The notes under the pieces are model-generated. The model searched no databases. It saw nothing but the letters and a program-made list of their open reading frames with translations, and was not told the origin of the DNA. Shown here in pieces: positions 34,413 to 46,331 of a stretch of 64,000 bases of DNA. The position numbers and the translations under genes are program-made. Every line of letters starts with the position of its first letter. Position 1 is the first letter of the stretch. Source of the stretch: Silurus meridionalis (taxonomy: Eukaryota > Chordata > Actinopteri > Siluriformes > Siluridae). Location of the stretch: NCBI RefSeq assembly GCF_014805685.1, contig NC_060884.1, forward strand, positions 13,108,356 through 13,172,355. The letters run 5' to 3'.

Positions 34413-36343
34413 TAAACACTTGCCTAAGCCTAATGAGCTTCAGAAACTTGTGCCACTACCACAAAAACAGGCAACAAGGTCAATTTCTGCAGCATTATTA
34501 TAGTGATTATTATTTATTCAAGAAGATGGTAATCACAGTTGCATACATAAACCACTGTTGTGTTTGTTATAGTGTTAAATGGGATATAATTTTTTTTTTT
34601 TGTATGAAAAACACCATATTGTTATTTGTATTAGGATCATCATGAGAGATTGTTTTTATGAGAGAGTGAGTGAAAGTGAGCAAACCAATGCCATAAGCTT
34701 CACCTACTTAAGGTCAATCCTTCACAATAGGAAGCTCACAGTCTGCTCAAGACCAATCTCCTTCTGTCTCGCCATTCTTTTTTTATATCTCTCACTGCTT
34801 TGTCTTCCTCCCTTTGATTATTTTTTTCAGCTTCAGTGCATTTTCTTCAGATCTTGTCCATGTTTTGCTTCTTCCCTCCTTCTCTCTCTCCCTCTCTGTC
34901 TCTTTCTCTTTCTGCTGGCAGACAGTGTGTAAGTACTCTCTATCTTAGAGCAGTCTATGAGTCTTCGATTATAGCGTGCCATCACCTAACTGGGTTTTGT
35001 GTATGGCATGTTTTCTTTTCATACCTCCACACCCCGGCCGTGCAAATCTATAAACCCTTTGCCCAATGTCTCCCATTATAATACCTTCCAATTTGTTCTT
35101 TTCTTGGGTGTTTTTCTCATCTTACTCCTCTCAATGATTTCTCCTCTGCTATACTCTAACAGCCCAATTGTTCCTGTGATGCTGTTTTGATTCTCTTTTC
35201 TCCCCAGTAACCTGTGTTATATGCTGTGAGGACATATAAAAATGCACCTGTCTGGTAGAAGATACATGGGTGATTGTTTTAAAAAAAATAAGAAGAAATT
35301 GCTGAGCTCTATTCCTCAGCAGGCTAATGTGCTATGACTAAAGATAAGAATTGTGAAATAAACTTTAGCTACGTTTTCCTGCTCAGACAAAAATCACCAT
35401 TTATTTCATTTCAGACAGTGGCATGCAATAACGTAACACTCTCTCTCTCTTTACCTCTGTCCTGGCCAAAGTCACTCAGGTCCTTTTACATTTAAAATAA
35501 AAAAAAAAGAAATGCATTATCTGTATTGCTTAGCTTTCTCCACTCCCCTGATTCTTTTGTGCGCATCTGTGTGTGTTCGATCTTGTTGAGGTCAATGTGG
35601 ACTGAAGAGAATCGCCATAGATAGTGAAAGAGAGAAGGCCTTTTCGTTCTTTTCAATCGGCTTGCCAAGGTGGTTTTTTTTTTCATTATTATTGAAAGTC
35701 AGTGAACCATTCTCAGAGAAACAGAAAGATTAGCTCAAAGAGAGGGCAATCCCTCAGTATGCCAGACACAATGTTCTCTCTCATTCAGGGGAAAAGAACA
35801 CTATCACGTGTACTTTTATTTCATAATGTGACTCTGTGTCATGCATTTTAGGAAAGTCATAGCGTATAAATGTGAGCGCTCACCACCCAATTCACTGTGT
35901 CATTCTTTCCTGGCCTGTGTTCCTTTGACTTTGCCTCTTTCTGTCTCTCCCTATCTCTCTCCCTGTCTCTCACTCTCTCAGTTTCATTCTGTCTCCCCTC
36001 CCTCCTGCAATCATCTGTTCATCATAATGATTATAAGGCTTTCTAGCTATCTCTACATGTCCTGATGTATTTTCTGGCCACATATCAAAGAGCTACTAAA
36101 TAATATTTATATAACCAGAACCTGCACAAAGGCAGAATCTAATGTGGCCTCCCATCTACACACATTTCACAGTGTTCTGGCCTCACCAGTTACTGTGCCC
36201 TGGCCATCTACACTACCACATTACCAGTCAAAGTCAGGCTGCAAATAAATTGAGACAGAGAAGATACACTACTGAGATTCCTTAAACGGGCTTTTGGATG
36301 GTGAATGAACAGAAGTGGGTTTATATCCTGGAGTTGCATATTA

Positions 36344-37053
36344 CCGTATTTTTCAGGCTATAAGCCGCTACTTTTTTCCCACGTTTTGAACCCCGTGGCT
36401 TAAACAACGAAGCGGCTTATTTATGAATTTTTCCTTGGTTTTTCCCGGTTTCACAAACTTCAAGACAAAAAACTGAACCCCATAACATTTGAAAAATGAA
36501 ATTTCTGAACGGAAATGAAAAAACGCACCTCACCTATGTTCTGAGCTACACGGCATCGGGAGAAAAAACTTTTTTCTTAAACGCACGATGATGCCAAAAG
36601 ATAAACTCCCGAGAGAAATAGTTGTGAAAGGAAGGAGGAAGACAGTGAACAATGACTTTCTTGGTAGGCTACTCTTTAGATACAAGCCGTTGTAACGCGT
36701 TGAGTCTGGGTGAAGGGAGAGCTCACTAACTCCAGTTGCAACAGAAATCATATAAGCACAGACAGGTTTCCAAAACTCGTGCTTTTTTATTTTTCTTGGC
36801 AACAGTGTTACGGGTTAGTCAAAGAAACTTAGAAATGAGCATCAGAAAATAACAAGGACAAATTCCTCGGTCTCCACACATGCAGTAATAGCGGAAAAAT
36901 GCGGCTTTCGTTAAAGCCTGTGTAAAATTCATTTGTTTCAATGTAGGCGGCTTATAGACGGGTGCGGCTTATTTATGTTTAAAATAAAAATCTTTGTCAA
37001 ATTCAGTGGGTGCGGCTTATATATGGGTGCGCTTTATAGTCCGGAAATTACGG
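36344..37053. mobile_element. MITE with CCGTATTTTTC-type ends
   Basis: The left end CCGTATTTTTCAGGCTATAA and the right end, which in reverse complement reads CCGTAATTTCCGGACTATAA, are inverted copies; TA flanks both (36342-36343, 37054-37055). Subterminal GCGGCTTATATATGGGTGCG-type words occur near both ends. The interior is non-coding. These ends match a very common vertebrate MITE type. Confidence 0.75.
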
Positions 37054-37673
37054 TATTTGTTTCTGATTTTTTAAGAGCAGACTCCTGGTTTATACCATGG
37101 AAGATTAGCAAAATTATTGGCTGCCAATTCCTACTGCAATGCACTAATACTTCTTCCTAAATTCACATGCACAAACTAAAATAATGATTACGCAATAATG
37201 GGATAGTGTGCTGAATGATCACCATCTTGTACCAATTTCCCAATAAATACAATTGATATTATGATCAACACAGCTAAATTTTCACCTGTTTATAATTACA
37301 TTTAATGTTGTGTAACATGCAGAAAAAAAATTGTTACTGTAATCATTTCTAAGACATTTTTTAAAGATAAAAATGTCATGTCATGTTACTAACAAATGTG
37401 AACTTTTACGGTGTTAATTATTGATACAAAATTTTTTAACCAACACGTGTAGGTTTAAAAATGTGAGTCTGTGGTCATGTTACTGTCTGCGCATTCATTA
37501 CCTTTTCATTACCTTATGAAATAGTTTCTTTGGGGATTAGTCATTCACTTGCATGGATGCACAGCCAAATATGAAAGATCTAGCAGGAATACTGATGCAA
37601 TGGGTAGCATGGACCTTACAACAAAACTAATTTGTAAAAACTTTGGAATAAAATACCTGGCTGCATCAAATAT

Positions 37674-37792
37674 AATAGAAAAAGGTTTAAACAAACATAT
37701 ATCCAGTGCACTCAGAAAAGAGATTTTGTCAAAATGACAAAATCTCTTTTCTGAGTGCACTGGATATATGTTTGTTTAAACCTTTTTCTATT
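37674..37792. repeat. Perfect palindrome, 58-bp arms, 3-base loop
   Basis: The left arm 37674-37731 and the right arm 37735-37792 are exact reverse complements around AAA. The arms contain CCAGTGCACTCAGAAAAGAG and its inverse. No target duplication or TIR family was recognised. Short open frames on both strands simply mirror each other across the hairpin. Confidence 0.95.
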
Positions 37793-38079
37793 TGTTTTTC
37801 TATTTGTAACCTTTTCTATTGCATTTGTTAACATTTTTTAAAGATCCTACTTGCAAACTATATTTTACTACAATGTTGTATTTCTTATATTGTTTTTCTG
37901 CTGTTTTTAATCAATTCAAAGTTTACACAGGCAAGAAATGAAATGCTAAATTCAGATTTTACTTGTAGGAAACAAAAAGGGTTTTCATATGTGCATTCAT
38001 AACGTAGAATTACCTTGGGATTGGTTACGAGTCAAGAATAAAAATTTCTGGAACTGAATATGTGCATATATCTGTAGCC

Positions 38080-40041
38080 CAGAGATGGCAAAAGTACACA
38101 CATCTTTTACTCAAGTAGAAGTACAGATATTCATGTTTCAAAAGACAATTTAAAGTACATGTTGGGTCCTGCATATTGTAGACAGAGGCTATACAATTCA
38201 GTTTGGGTCTTGTCCACCCTGGTTCAACGGGGTGTGCCTCACCCTGGTCATGCATGGCCAGCATCTCTAGGCAATTTATATGCAATATGCAAATTTATAC
38301 GCAGTCTGCAATCTCGCCTCCTGTACAAGCTGGCATGTCAAGTCCTCCTGTGGGCCCAATGCAAGCTGTTTTCCTTGAGGAAAACGTATATCCCAGGCCA
38401 CTTAAATGAGGATGCGGACGCCCTCTTTAGGCAAAGGCCGAAGCCTAGGGAATGGCGTCTTCACCCGGATGTGGTAAAGCAAATTTGGGAGAGTTTTTCC
38501 CGACCTGTTTGCGACTCAAGAGACACTGCACTTTGTCCTCTGGTTCTCACTTACACCCTCATACCCTCTAGGGCTGAATGCTATGGTACAGGCATACAGG
38601 TAATTGCCTGTACCAGGCAAAGCCATGGTACAGGCAATTACAGCCTGTCATGCCCCCCTCGTGGTGCAGTCACTGGGCAAGGACCCGTTGGTGACATGTT
38701 TCCTCCATGGTACCTAAAGGCTAAGACCCTGAGGACTTGGCCATTGTCTCGGAGGCCCTCTCTGAGCCTCCCTTCGAGCCATTAACCAAGGTGCCTTTGA
38801 GAGTCCTCACAGTCAAGGCTGTTTCTCTTGGCCCTCCTCTCTCTCAAGAGAGTAGGGGATCTTCAGGCCCTCTTTGTATCCTCCTCTTTCCTGGACTTTA
38901 CACCAGGCATGACCAGTGCCTTCCTCTACCCTAGTTTAGGGTATGTTCCCAAGGTACCCTTGGTTGTTATGCGACCTTTTATGCTTCAGGCATCCTTTCC
39001 TCCTCATTTTTAGTCCCCAGAACAGGAGAAGCTTAACCGACTGTGTCCAGTGCAAGCACTGGACATATAAGTCCACAGAACGGAACTGTCAAGGAAGTTG
39101 GAACAGCTGTTCTTCTGCTATGGCCCTCCGAAGAGAGGTCTCCCTGCACTCTAAGCCTCTAAGAATTTGTCCTCTGGAGTTTCTCTCCAAGAAATCTGCA
39201 ATGCTGCGAGCTGGTCCACCCCGCTAACCTTTGTCAGATTTTTAAGCCTTGACCATAGTGCCTCTACTCGCCCCTCTGTTCTTTGACCTAGGTGTGCCTA
39301 TCCACACTAGGCAGGGATTGGTCAGTCTGGCGTAATTAGACTCTCATTTCCAAAGCGTTGTTGATGCAGCTCGAGTTCCTGAAGGGGAATGTTTGCAGGT
39401 TACGTATGTAACCATGGTTCCCAGAGGAAACGAGGCGCTGCGTCTTCATGCCACACTGCCTGCATCCCTGCAGTGCTTCCTTTTCTTTTTAAAAGCTAGT
39501 GCTGGTTTCACTTCATGTGCTTTTTATAGCTTCCTGGTCGTGACATCACCCTGCTGGTGATTCCGCAATTTCCATTGGACTGATTACACACGTGATTCAG
39601 AGCGTGGACAACGCAGTAGCATCTTGCTCCCTTGGGGAACCATGGTTACATACGTAACCTGGAGAAGTTCTCAGTTATGTTTACATCGCTGACTCTCTCT
39701 GTCTTATCCACATTATCCCTATACTTCTTGTTACCTTCTGCCTTGCTCGTTGTTAGCTTCGTATACTAGAATACATCAGTGGAAATTATACACCACGCAA
39801 TGACAAGAAATAGATTAATAGCCTGAAAACGGTGCGCAATAAGAAGAATAAAATATTGATCATGTCACCAAATAGATTGAAACTAAAGTCAGAAGTAGAA
39901 AGTACAGATGTTTGTCAAAAATTTTATTAGTTAAAGTAAAAGCTTGTCCAAAAAATACATGTGGAAGTAAAGTACTGATACCAGAAAAAACTACTTAAGT
40001 ACAGTAACAAAGTATTTGTACTTTGTTTATTTCCACCAATG
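38080..40041. mobile_element. Second hAT copy, interrupted by a DIRS fragment
   Basis: The left end CAGAGATGGCAAAAGTACAC and the right end, in reverse complement CATTGGTGGAAATAAACAAA, match the element at 30001-31202. The interior 39663-40030 matches 30775-31190. The flanks CTGTAGCC and CTGTAGTT agree at the first six of eight bases, consistent with a decayed target duplication. Positions 38156-39662 are foreign to the element. Confidence 0.85.
38156..39662 (+). pseudogene. DIRS-type retrotransposon fragment (RT-RNase H, tyrosine recombinase, terminal repeats)
   Basis: In order: a reverse-transcriptase start (GYTIQFGSCPPWFNG, near 38170-38230), a jump by internal deletion to the RNase H end (KLACQVLLWAQCKLFSLRK and HLNEDADAL, 38325-38430), then tyrosine-recombinase-like segments at 38740-39240 ending FVRFLSLDH. 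In related elements the last block has Tyr where Leu is seen here, which would remove the nucleophile. The 3' region carries perfect 25-bp inverted repeats at 39398-39422 and 39635-39659 with GTTACGTATGTAACCATGG, fitting DIRS terminal organisation. Frameshifts and stops break all frames. It inserted into the hAT copy. Confidence 0.8.
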
Positions 40042-40186
40042 CTGTAGTTATAATATATTCAGTGCAGAAGATGCTTGTAGATGTTCATATTGGTGTTGAA
40101 ATTAAATACAGTAAAGATTTAGTAACTATAAATATCTTATATTGATCTCCTTCCCCCGAACCCTAAAAAAAGCATAAGATTCACTA

Positions 40187-40540
40187 AATGCACAAAAGAA
40201 TTGGGACACCTGACTTTTCCACCCATATGTACTTTTTAACCAAACTGTTACCACAAAGTTGGAGGCACAAAATTGTGTTGATGTCTTCAGATGTGGTAGA
40301 ATAAAATTTTCCTTTTACTTCAACTACTAGACCCAAACCTGTTCCAGCGTAACAATGCCCCTGTGCACAAAGCAAGCTACATAAAAATATGCTTTATGGC
40401 TTGGAGTGGAAAATATTGAATCTACTGCTATAGAGTGCTGACCTCAACCCTATTGAACACCTTGTCGATGAATTGTAGCGCTGACTGCAGACCTCTTCAC
40501 TCTACATAAGTACCTGACTTTATTGGCCCCCTTGTTGGTG
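40187..40540 (+). mobile_element. Tc1/mariner miniature remnant
   Basis: Same family as 11366-11752: CCATATGTACTTTTTAACCA, CCTGTTCCAGCGTAACAATG and GACCTCAACCCTATTGAACA, the last reading DLNPIEH. Both ends are decayed. Confidence 0.6.
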
Positions 40541-41277
40541 TTAAAAAAAAGCACATACAAATCTTCAACAAACTAATGTCTATCTAGTGCATTTCTAGTA
40601 TGATTTGCATTAGCAGCAATGCGGAGTAAGTTTTATCATAATCACTAGAGTTTGCATAGGTCTGCAGCATGGTAAAAGCTTATTCAGTGGGCAACACATG
40701 TAGGCCTAACAGTTATGTGTGGTCATTGTCAAGCTGCCAGTTCAAAAGTCCTGGGGATGCCTATTATTTATAATTTCTGGTCATTTTGGACATTTGTGAA
40801 GTCCAACATCTACCTTCACCACATTTTAAAGATGAAATATTGCTTTTTTGAACCTAATTTGCAAGCCCTGGAAGAATCAAGAAGTTTATTTGTTGTTGTT
40901 GTTGTTCTAGAAGTACCTGTTATATATATATAAAAAAAAAAATAATACAATTTCTGGTACTGTTGATAAAGGAATCAAATCGGCACAGCTTCCTATGGTA
41001 CAGACATCCCTAATGGTCGAGCTTCAAGTTTCAAGTTTTTTCTAAATGCTTGGCTCTTGGAAAATGTCCTGTTACAATTTCCCCTTATTTAACTCAAAAG
41101 CTTTGTGCACAACAAGACCACTTTTCTAGCAGGGCATTTGAAAAACAATTCAATCTTGATGTGGAATTTATTGACAAGCCTGAACTTCAGAAGGGGCTCT
41201 TATAGACCTATTGATTTGTGCTCCATAAGAGAAATAATGGATTTATATACCAGTTAATATACTAGCAATTTTTTTTA
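40541..41277. other. Non-genic spacer
   Basis: No gene or clear element. A short (TTG)n run lies near 40888-40905. Confidence 0.4.
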
Positions 41278-41770
41278 CATGATATGAACCAAGGTTTATT
41301 GACATCCATATGGGGTTCTTCCCCAAACTGTTTCCCCAAATTTAAATGAACACATCTGTATAGAATATCCTTGTATGATGTAGAATGGCAATTTCCGCTA
41401 ATTGGAACTAACCAATCACAAAGCATCACAATGTACAACACAAGGTCAATGAAGACATGGTTTGCTGATGCTGCACAAAACCCCAACCTCAACCATACTG
41501 AACACCTTTGTGATGGATTGGATCATTCCCCAGGTCTTTTAACCTAAAATTAATGTTTAACCTCACTAATTTTAGTAATAATAGTTTTTGTGGCTAAATA
41601 AACAAATCTACACAGCCATGGTATGAAATCTAGTAAAAAAGCTTACCTAGAATAGTGTAGGTTTTTTATAACAGCAGTGGGGGAGCTAATTCTATTTTAA
41701 TACCAATGATTTTGAAATGGCCCGTCCACACATATATTTGTGATTGCATACTTTTGGCTATATAGTGTAC
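41278..41770 (+). mobile_element. Tc1/mariner miniature remnant
   Basis: Fourth copy of the family at 11366: GGTTCTTCCCCAAACTGTTT near the left and ACTTTTGGCTATATAGTGTA at the right end (41751-41770). It is non-coding. Confidence 0.65.
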
Positions 41771-42452
41771 TTCTATAGTTTCTATAATTTATAGAATAGT
41801 TCATCATTTGATTTCTATGTACTGGTAATGAATTAATATTTAAAGAGCAGAGAAGGGAGATATGCAAGTCAATACCCTCACTATGCTTTAAATGTATTAA
41901 ACCTGTGCAGGATTTTGTCCACTGTTTGTGTGAAACTTATTGCAAATGCTGGTAATAACAACTTAGCCATTCTAATTAAATGTATTTAACCCTGTGGCTG
42001 CATCTTTTGTTCCCATTGCGCTTTTTACACTGGTGACGTAAGAAGTTTGATGCCTCAAATAAATTGGCTTCATATGATCATAAATTATATATATGATTAT
42101 ATACAGGTGCATCTCAATAAATTAGAATATCATTAAAAAGTTAATTTATTTTAGTAATTCAGTACGAATAGTGAAACTCATATATTATATATATTCATCA
42201 CACACAGACTGTTATATTTCAAGTGTTTATTTCTTTTAATTGATGATTATTGAATTGAATGATGATGATTATGGCTTACAGCTAATGAAAACCAAAAAGC
42301 ATTCAGTATCGCAAAAAAATTAGAATATTGTGTAAAAGTTCAATATTGGTAACTTGTGGTATCGCACTCTAATCAGCTAATTAAATCCAAACGCCTGCAA
42401 AGGTTTTCTGAGCCTTTAAATGGTGTCTCAGTCTGGTTCAGGCTACACAATC

Positions 42453-43340
42453 ATGGGAAAGACTGCTGACTTGACAGTTGTCCAGAAAACGATCATTGAC
42501 ACCCTGTCATCACTAAAGAAACTGCTGTTTACAGAGTGCTGTATCCAAGTACATTAATGGAAAATTGAATGGTAGTTAATAATGTGGTACAAAAAGGTGA
42601 AATGAAACACATTTAAGAATTTGGGGAAGATTCACAAAAATATTGGACTGCAGCTGGAGTCAGTGCTTCAAGAGCCACCACGCACAGACGTATCCATGGG
42701 CTACAACTGACGCATTCCATGTGTCAAGCCACTCCTGAACCAGAGACAACGTCAGAGGTGTCTTAGGGCAAAGGACAAAAAGGACTGGACTGTTGCTCAG
42801 TGCACCAAAGTCGTATTTTCAGATGAAAGAAAATTTTGCATTTCATTTGGAAATCTAGGTCCCATAGTCTGGAGGAAGAGAGGAGAGGCACAGAAGTTTC
42901 CACAGTCAGTGGTGGTTTGGGGAGTCATGAATTCTGCTGGTGTTGGTCCACTGTGTTTTATCAAGTCCAAAGGTCAGCACAGCCATCTACCAGGAAGTTT
43001 TAGAGCACTTCATGCTTCCCTTGGCTGACCAGCTTAATGGAGATGCTAATTACATTTACCAGCAGGATTTGGCACCTGCCCACACTGCCAAAAGTTGGTT
43101 AAATGACCATGGTGTTGGTGTGCTTGACTGGCCAGCAAACTCACCAGACCTGAACCCCACAGAGAATCTGTGGGTTATTGTCAAGAGGAAAATGAGAAAC
43201 AAGAGACCAAAAATGCAAATGAGCTAAAGACCACTGTCAAAGAAACCTAAACTTCCATACCACCTCAAGAGTGCCACAGACTGATCGCCTCAAAGCCACA
43301 CCGAATTGAGGCAGTAATTAAAGCAAAAGGAGCCCCTACC
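42453..43340 (+). pseudogene. Transposase pseudogene of Tc1 element A
   Basis: It begins with MGKTADLTVVQKTIIDTL at 42453, breaks, and resumes with a catalytic-domain stretch open from 42940 to 43227. That stretch includes YIYQQDLAPAHTAKSWL and WPANSPDLNPTENLW, with the second Asp and the Glu of the triad. FSDERK near 42820 carries the first Asp in another frame. Deletions and frameshifts make it non-functional. Confidence 0.85.
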
Positions 43341-43452
43341 AAGTATTGAGTACATATACAGTAAATGAACATACTTTCCAGAAGGACAGCAATTCACTAA
43401 AAATGTTTTTTCGATTGGTCTTATGAAGTATTCAAATTTTGAAACACTTGAA

Positions 43453-43470
43453 ATATATATATATATATAT
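43453..43470. repeat. (AT)n tract at LINE 3' junction
   Basis: A short AT run where Tc1 element A is broken. Confidence 0.9.
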
Positions 43471-44728
43471 TTACATTTACATTTACATTTGCGGCATTTA
43501 GCAGACGCCCTTATCCAGAGCGACGTACAAACGTGCTTTAAATCTCTAGTAATCAATAAATTTACACTGGTACGCAAGATTACAAACTCAATATAACTAT
43601 AACTCAAATTCTACAAACTTGGAAAGTGCTAATGTAGGTATTTTAGGAAGAGGTAGGTCTTCAGTCGTCGCTTAAAGATAATCAGGGACTCTGCTGTACG
43701 GACATCTAGGGGAAGTTCATTCCACCACCTCGGTGCCAGAACAGAGAAAAGCCTTGAATTGTACTTACCTCTCATTCTGAGAGAAGGTGATACCAATCGA
43801 GCAGTGCTGGAGGATCTCAAACAGCGTGGTGCAGTGCGAGATGTGATGAGGTCACTGAGGTAAGATGGTGCTGGTCCATTTTTGGCCTTGTAGGCAAGCA
43901 TCAGTGTTTTGAATCTGATACGTGCAGCTACTGGAAGCCAGTGAAGGGAGTGCAGCAGTGGGGTGGTGTGGGAAAACTTATAGAGAAGAAATCGACAAGA
44001 ACGAGCAACATTAGCGACATGTGGGAAAAAAGACAGTTCATTGTCCATAGTTACCCCAAGGTTACGAGCAGTGGCTGAAGGGGAGAGCAGAGAGTCATTA
44101 AGTGTTATTTGTAGATCTTGACCTGGGGATGAATCACCTGGGATGACCAGCAGTTCTGTTTTGCTGGGGTTGAGTTTAAGTTGGTGAGCACTCATCCATA
44201 AAGATATATCTGACAAGCATGCTGAGATCCGAGCGGAAGCTGTGGTATCTGATGGAGGGAAAGAAAAGATGAGTTGAGTGTCATCTGCATAGCAGTGATA
44301 AGAAAACCCATGTGAGGATATGACTTCACCAATGGAGTGGGTATAGAGGAAGAAAAGGAGGGGACCAAGTACAGAGCCTTGTGGGACACCGGTGAGTTTG
44401 CATGGGGCAGATGTGGATCCCCTCCATGTTACCTGGTATGAGCGACCTTCCAGGTAGGAAGCAAACCATTCCCATGCTGTTCCGCAGATACCAAGGCTCT
44501 TGAGGGTTGAAAAAAGTGTCTTGTGGTTGACGGTGTCAAATGCTGCTGAAAGGTCCAGAAAAATAAGTACAGATGACAGCTTGGCTGACCGAGCATCATG
44601 TAGTTTCTCAGAAACAGCCAATAGGGCCGTCTCTGTGGAATGTGCCGCTTTGAACCCAGACTGGTTCGGATCGTGAAGGTTGTTCTGTGAGAGATAGACA
44701 GACAGTTGGTAAAAACAGTGCGTTCCAG

Positions 44729-44730
<2 letters not shown>
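43471..44730 (-). mobile_element. L2/CR1-like LINE, 5'-truncated
   Basis: The minus-strand 3' tail is (TGTAAA)n, seen here as TTTACATTTACATTTACATT at the left edge. It is followed by a conserved 3' UTR (GCGGCATTTAGCAGACGCCC) and an open reverse-transcriptase segment. The right edge abuts an AT tract. Insertion in or next to an AT microsatellite fits target-primed integration. Confidence 0.88.
43629..44730 (-). pseudogene. LINE reverse transcriptase, C-terminal two thirds, frame open
   Basis: About 365 residues without a stop. The fingers/palm motif FLDLSAAFDTVNH, GVPQGSVLGPLLF and the catalytic YADDTQL are present, followed by the thumb and the typical C-terminal block (RWWNELPLDVRTAESL). 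The first Asp (FLDLSAAFD) and the YADD Asps are intact. The endonuclease and RT N-terminus are missing because of 5' truncation, so it is a dead copy. The open frame continues artificially into the adjoining AT repeat as an alternating Tyr-Ile run. Confidence 0.9.

Positions 44731-44807
<77 letters not shown>
44731..44807. repeat. (AT)n microsatellite
   Basis: About 75 bp of AT, interrupted once (AAAT near 44740), between the LINE and Tc1 element B. Confidence 0.97.
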
Positions 44808-44816
<9 letters not shown>

Positions 44817-45119
44817 TGGCGATTAAAATTAGAGAACAATTTATAAACAATTGAACAATTCTGAAATAATGTCATCTTTACTGCTCAACAGTTGTAGGAG
44901 TTTTTGTCCTGTCTACACTATGCTACCAGAACACCTTTTCCACAAAATAACTTAGGCATTAAAAAAAAAAAAAACATTATTTTGCAGAAAACACACTGAT
45001 CAAAATTAGAGAACAACAATGACTGTAGCATGGAAGAAGATTGCAACAAAATTTCTGAAGGTTACAACAGTCAGCAAATAGTAGGAAGTGTATAGGCCTC
45101 TGCTCTGAATGACTTCAGC

Positions 45120-46087
45120 TCATCTGCGGCCACAGGACAGCACTGGTCTCTCACACTGCTCTGGTGTGATTTTGGTCCACTCTTCTTCCAGGCTCCTCCA
45201 CAGTTCGGTGACTGTAGTGGGTTTCTTGGCCATAACTTTGTCGCCAAGGATTTTCCAGAGGTTCTCTATTGGGTTGAGATCAGGACTCTGGGCAGGCCAT
45301 GTCATTATTTCAATGTTTTCAGTTTTAAGGAACTGTTTTACCCGTTTTGCTGTGTGACATGGAGCGTTGTCCTGCATGAACACTGCGGGCTGATTGGGTG
45401 ATGAACGCATGGAAGGACCCATATGTTGTTGAAGAAGGTTCTGATAAACATTTGCATTCACTCTGCCATGTAGCTGTATAAGAGGCCCAACTTCTGCTGC
45501 AGAAAACATGCCCCAAACCATGACACTTCCTCCTCCACGTTTCACTGACTTCTTTACACACTTTGGGTTCAGTCTTTCTCCAGTTTGTCGCCGAACATAA
45601 TGTTTCCCATCGGACCCAAATCAATTAAACTTGCTTTCATCACTGAAGTGAACTTTGGACCAGTTCTCCTCTGTCCACACAACATGCTTAGTCTAGCTTT
45701 TTGATTATTTCTGCTAATGAGAGGTTTGGTCACTGCAGAGTGGGCTTTCAGTTCAAATGCTCTTAAACGTCGAGACACTGTATGACGAGACAGATTCTTA
45801 CCCTGTTCAGCGCTGAACTGGTGAGCAATTCCAGCTGCAGTGTGGAAACGATTGCCCATTGAGATCCTCTGCAGTATCCTGTCCTCTCTTGTATTTGTCT
45901 TCCGTGGACGACCAGCCTTCTTGGTGGACTTGAATGAGTTTGTGATGTTGTAAAGAGTCAATATTCTTGAAATCACAGATTTGGAACGACCAACTTATCT
46001 TGCTATGGCTGATAGGGTCATCCCTTTGGCCTTCATCTGGACAACCTGCTGCCGGAGGCTTTCAGTCACTTTAGAACGGCCCACCAT
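45120..46087 (-). pseudogene. Transposase pseudogene of Tc1 element B
   Basis: It starts at the ATG complementary to 46085-46087 (MVGRSKVTES). A stop interrupts the first HTH near 45993. KKAGRPRKT (the GRPR hook between the HTH motifs) and the second HTH follow. A frameshift precedes the first catalytic Asp (HFSDES), a second stop lies just after it, and KRGGGSVMVWGMFSAA and WPAQSPDLNPIENLW give the rest of the DD34E triad. At least two stops and one frameshift are present. Confidence 0.9.
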
Positions 46088-46331
46088 CTTGCAGAGTCAG
46101 TGAAACTGGAAGGTAGGCTGCCAGTTAAATAGGGGTTGACAGATAATCAAGGAAATTAGCACCAGGTACCAGATTAACACCAATAACTGGGGGGTATCTG
46201 AAAGTGTTCTCTAATTTTGATCAGTGTGTTTTCTTCAAAATAATGTTTTTTTTAAATGCCTTAGTTATTTTGTGGAAAAAGTGTTCTGGTAGCATGGTAT
46301 AGACAGGACAAAAACTCCCTCAACTGTTGAG

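Larger units (their letters stand above)
32940..36343. other. Non-genic; simple repeats and pyrimidine-rich DNA
   Basis: No gene was supported. It contains (TTA)n at 34244-34304 and (TTTA)n at 34335-34412. Positions 34640-36060 are relatively free of recognised transposons and rich in CT runs. A strong polypyrimidine acceptor followed 7 bases later by GTAAGT lies at 34880-34934. Confidence 0.45.

Noticed and set aside
34108..34645. Open frames rich in Leu or Tyr
   Set aside because: They are translations of TTA and TTTA repeats.
43629..44816. A 395-residue open frame as a host gene
   Set aside because: It encodes a LINE reverse transcriptase with YADD, and its N-terminal Tyr-Ile run is translated AT microsatellite.
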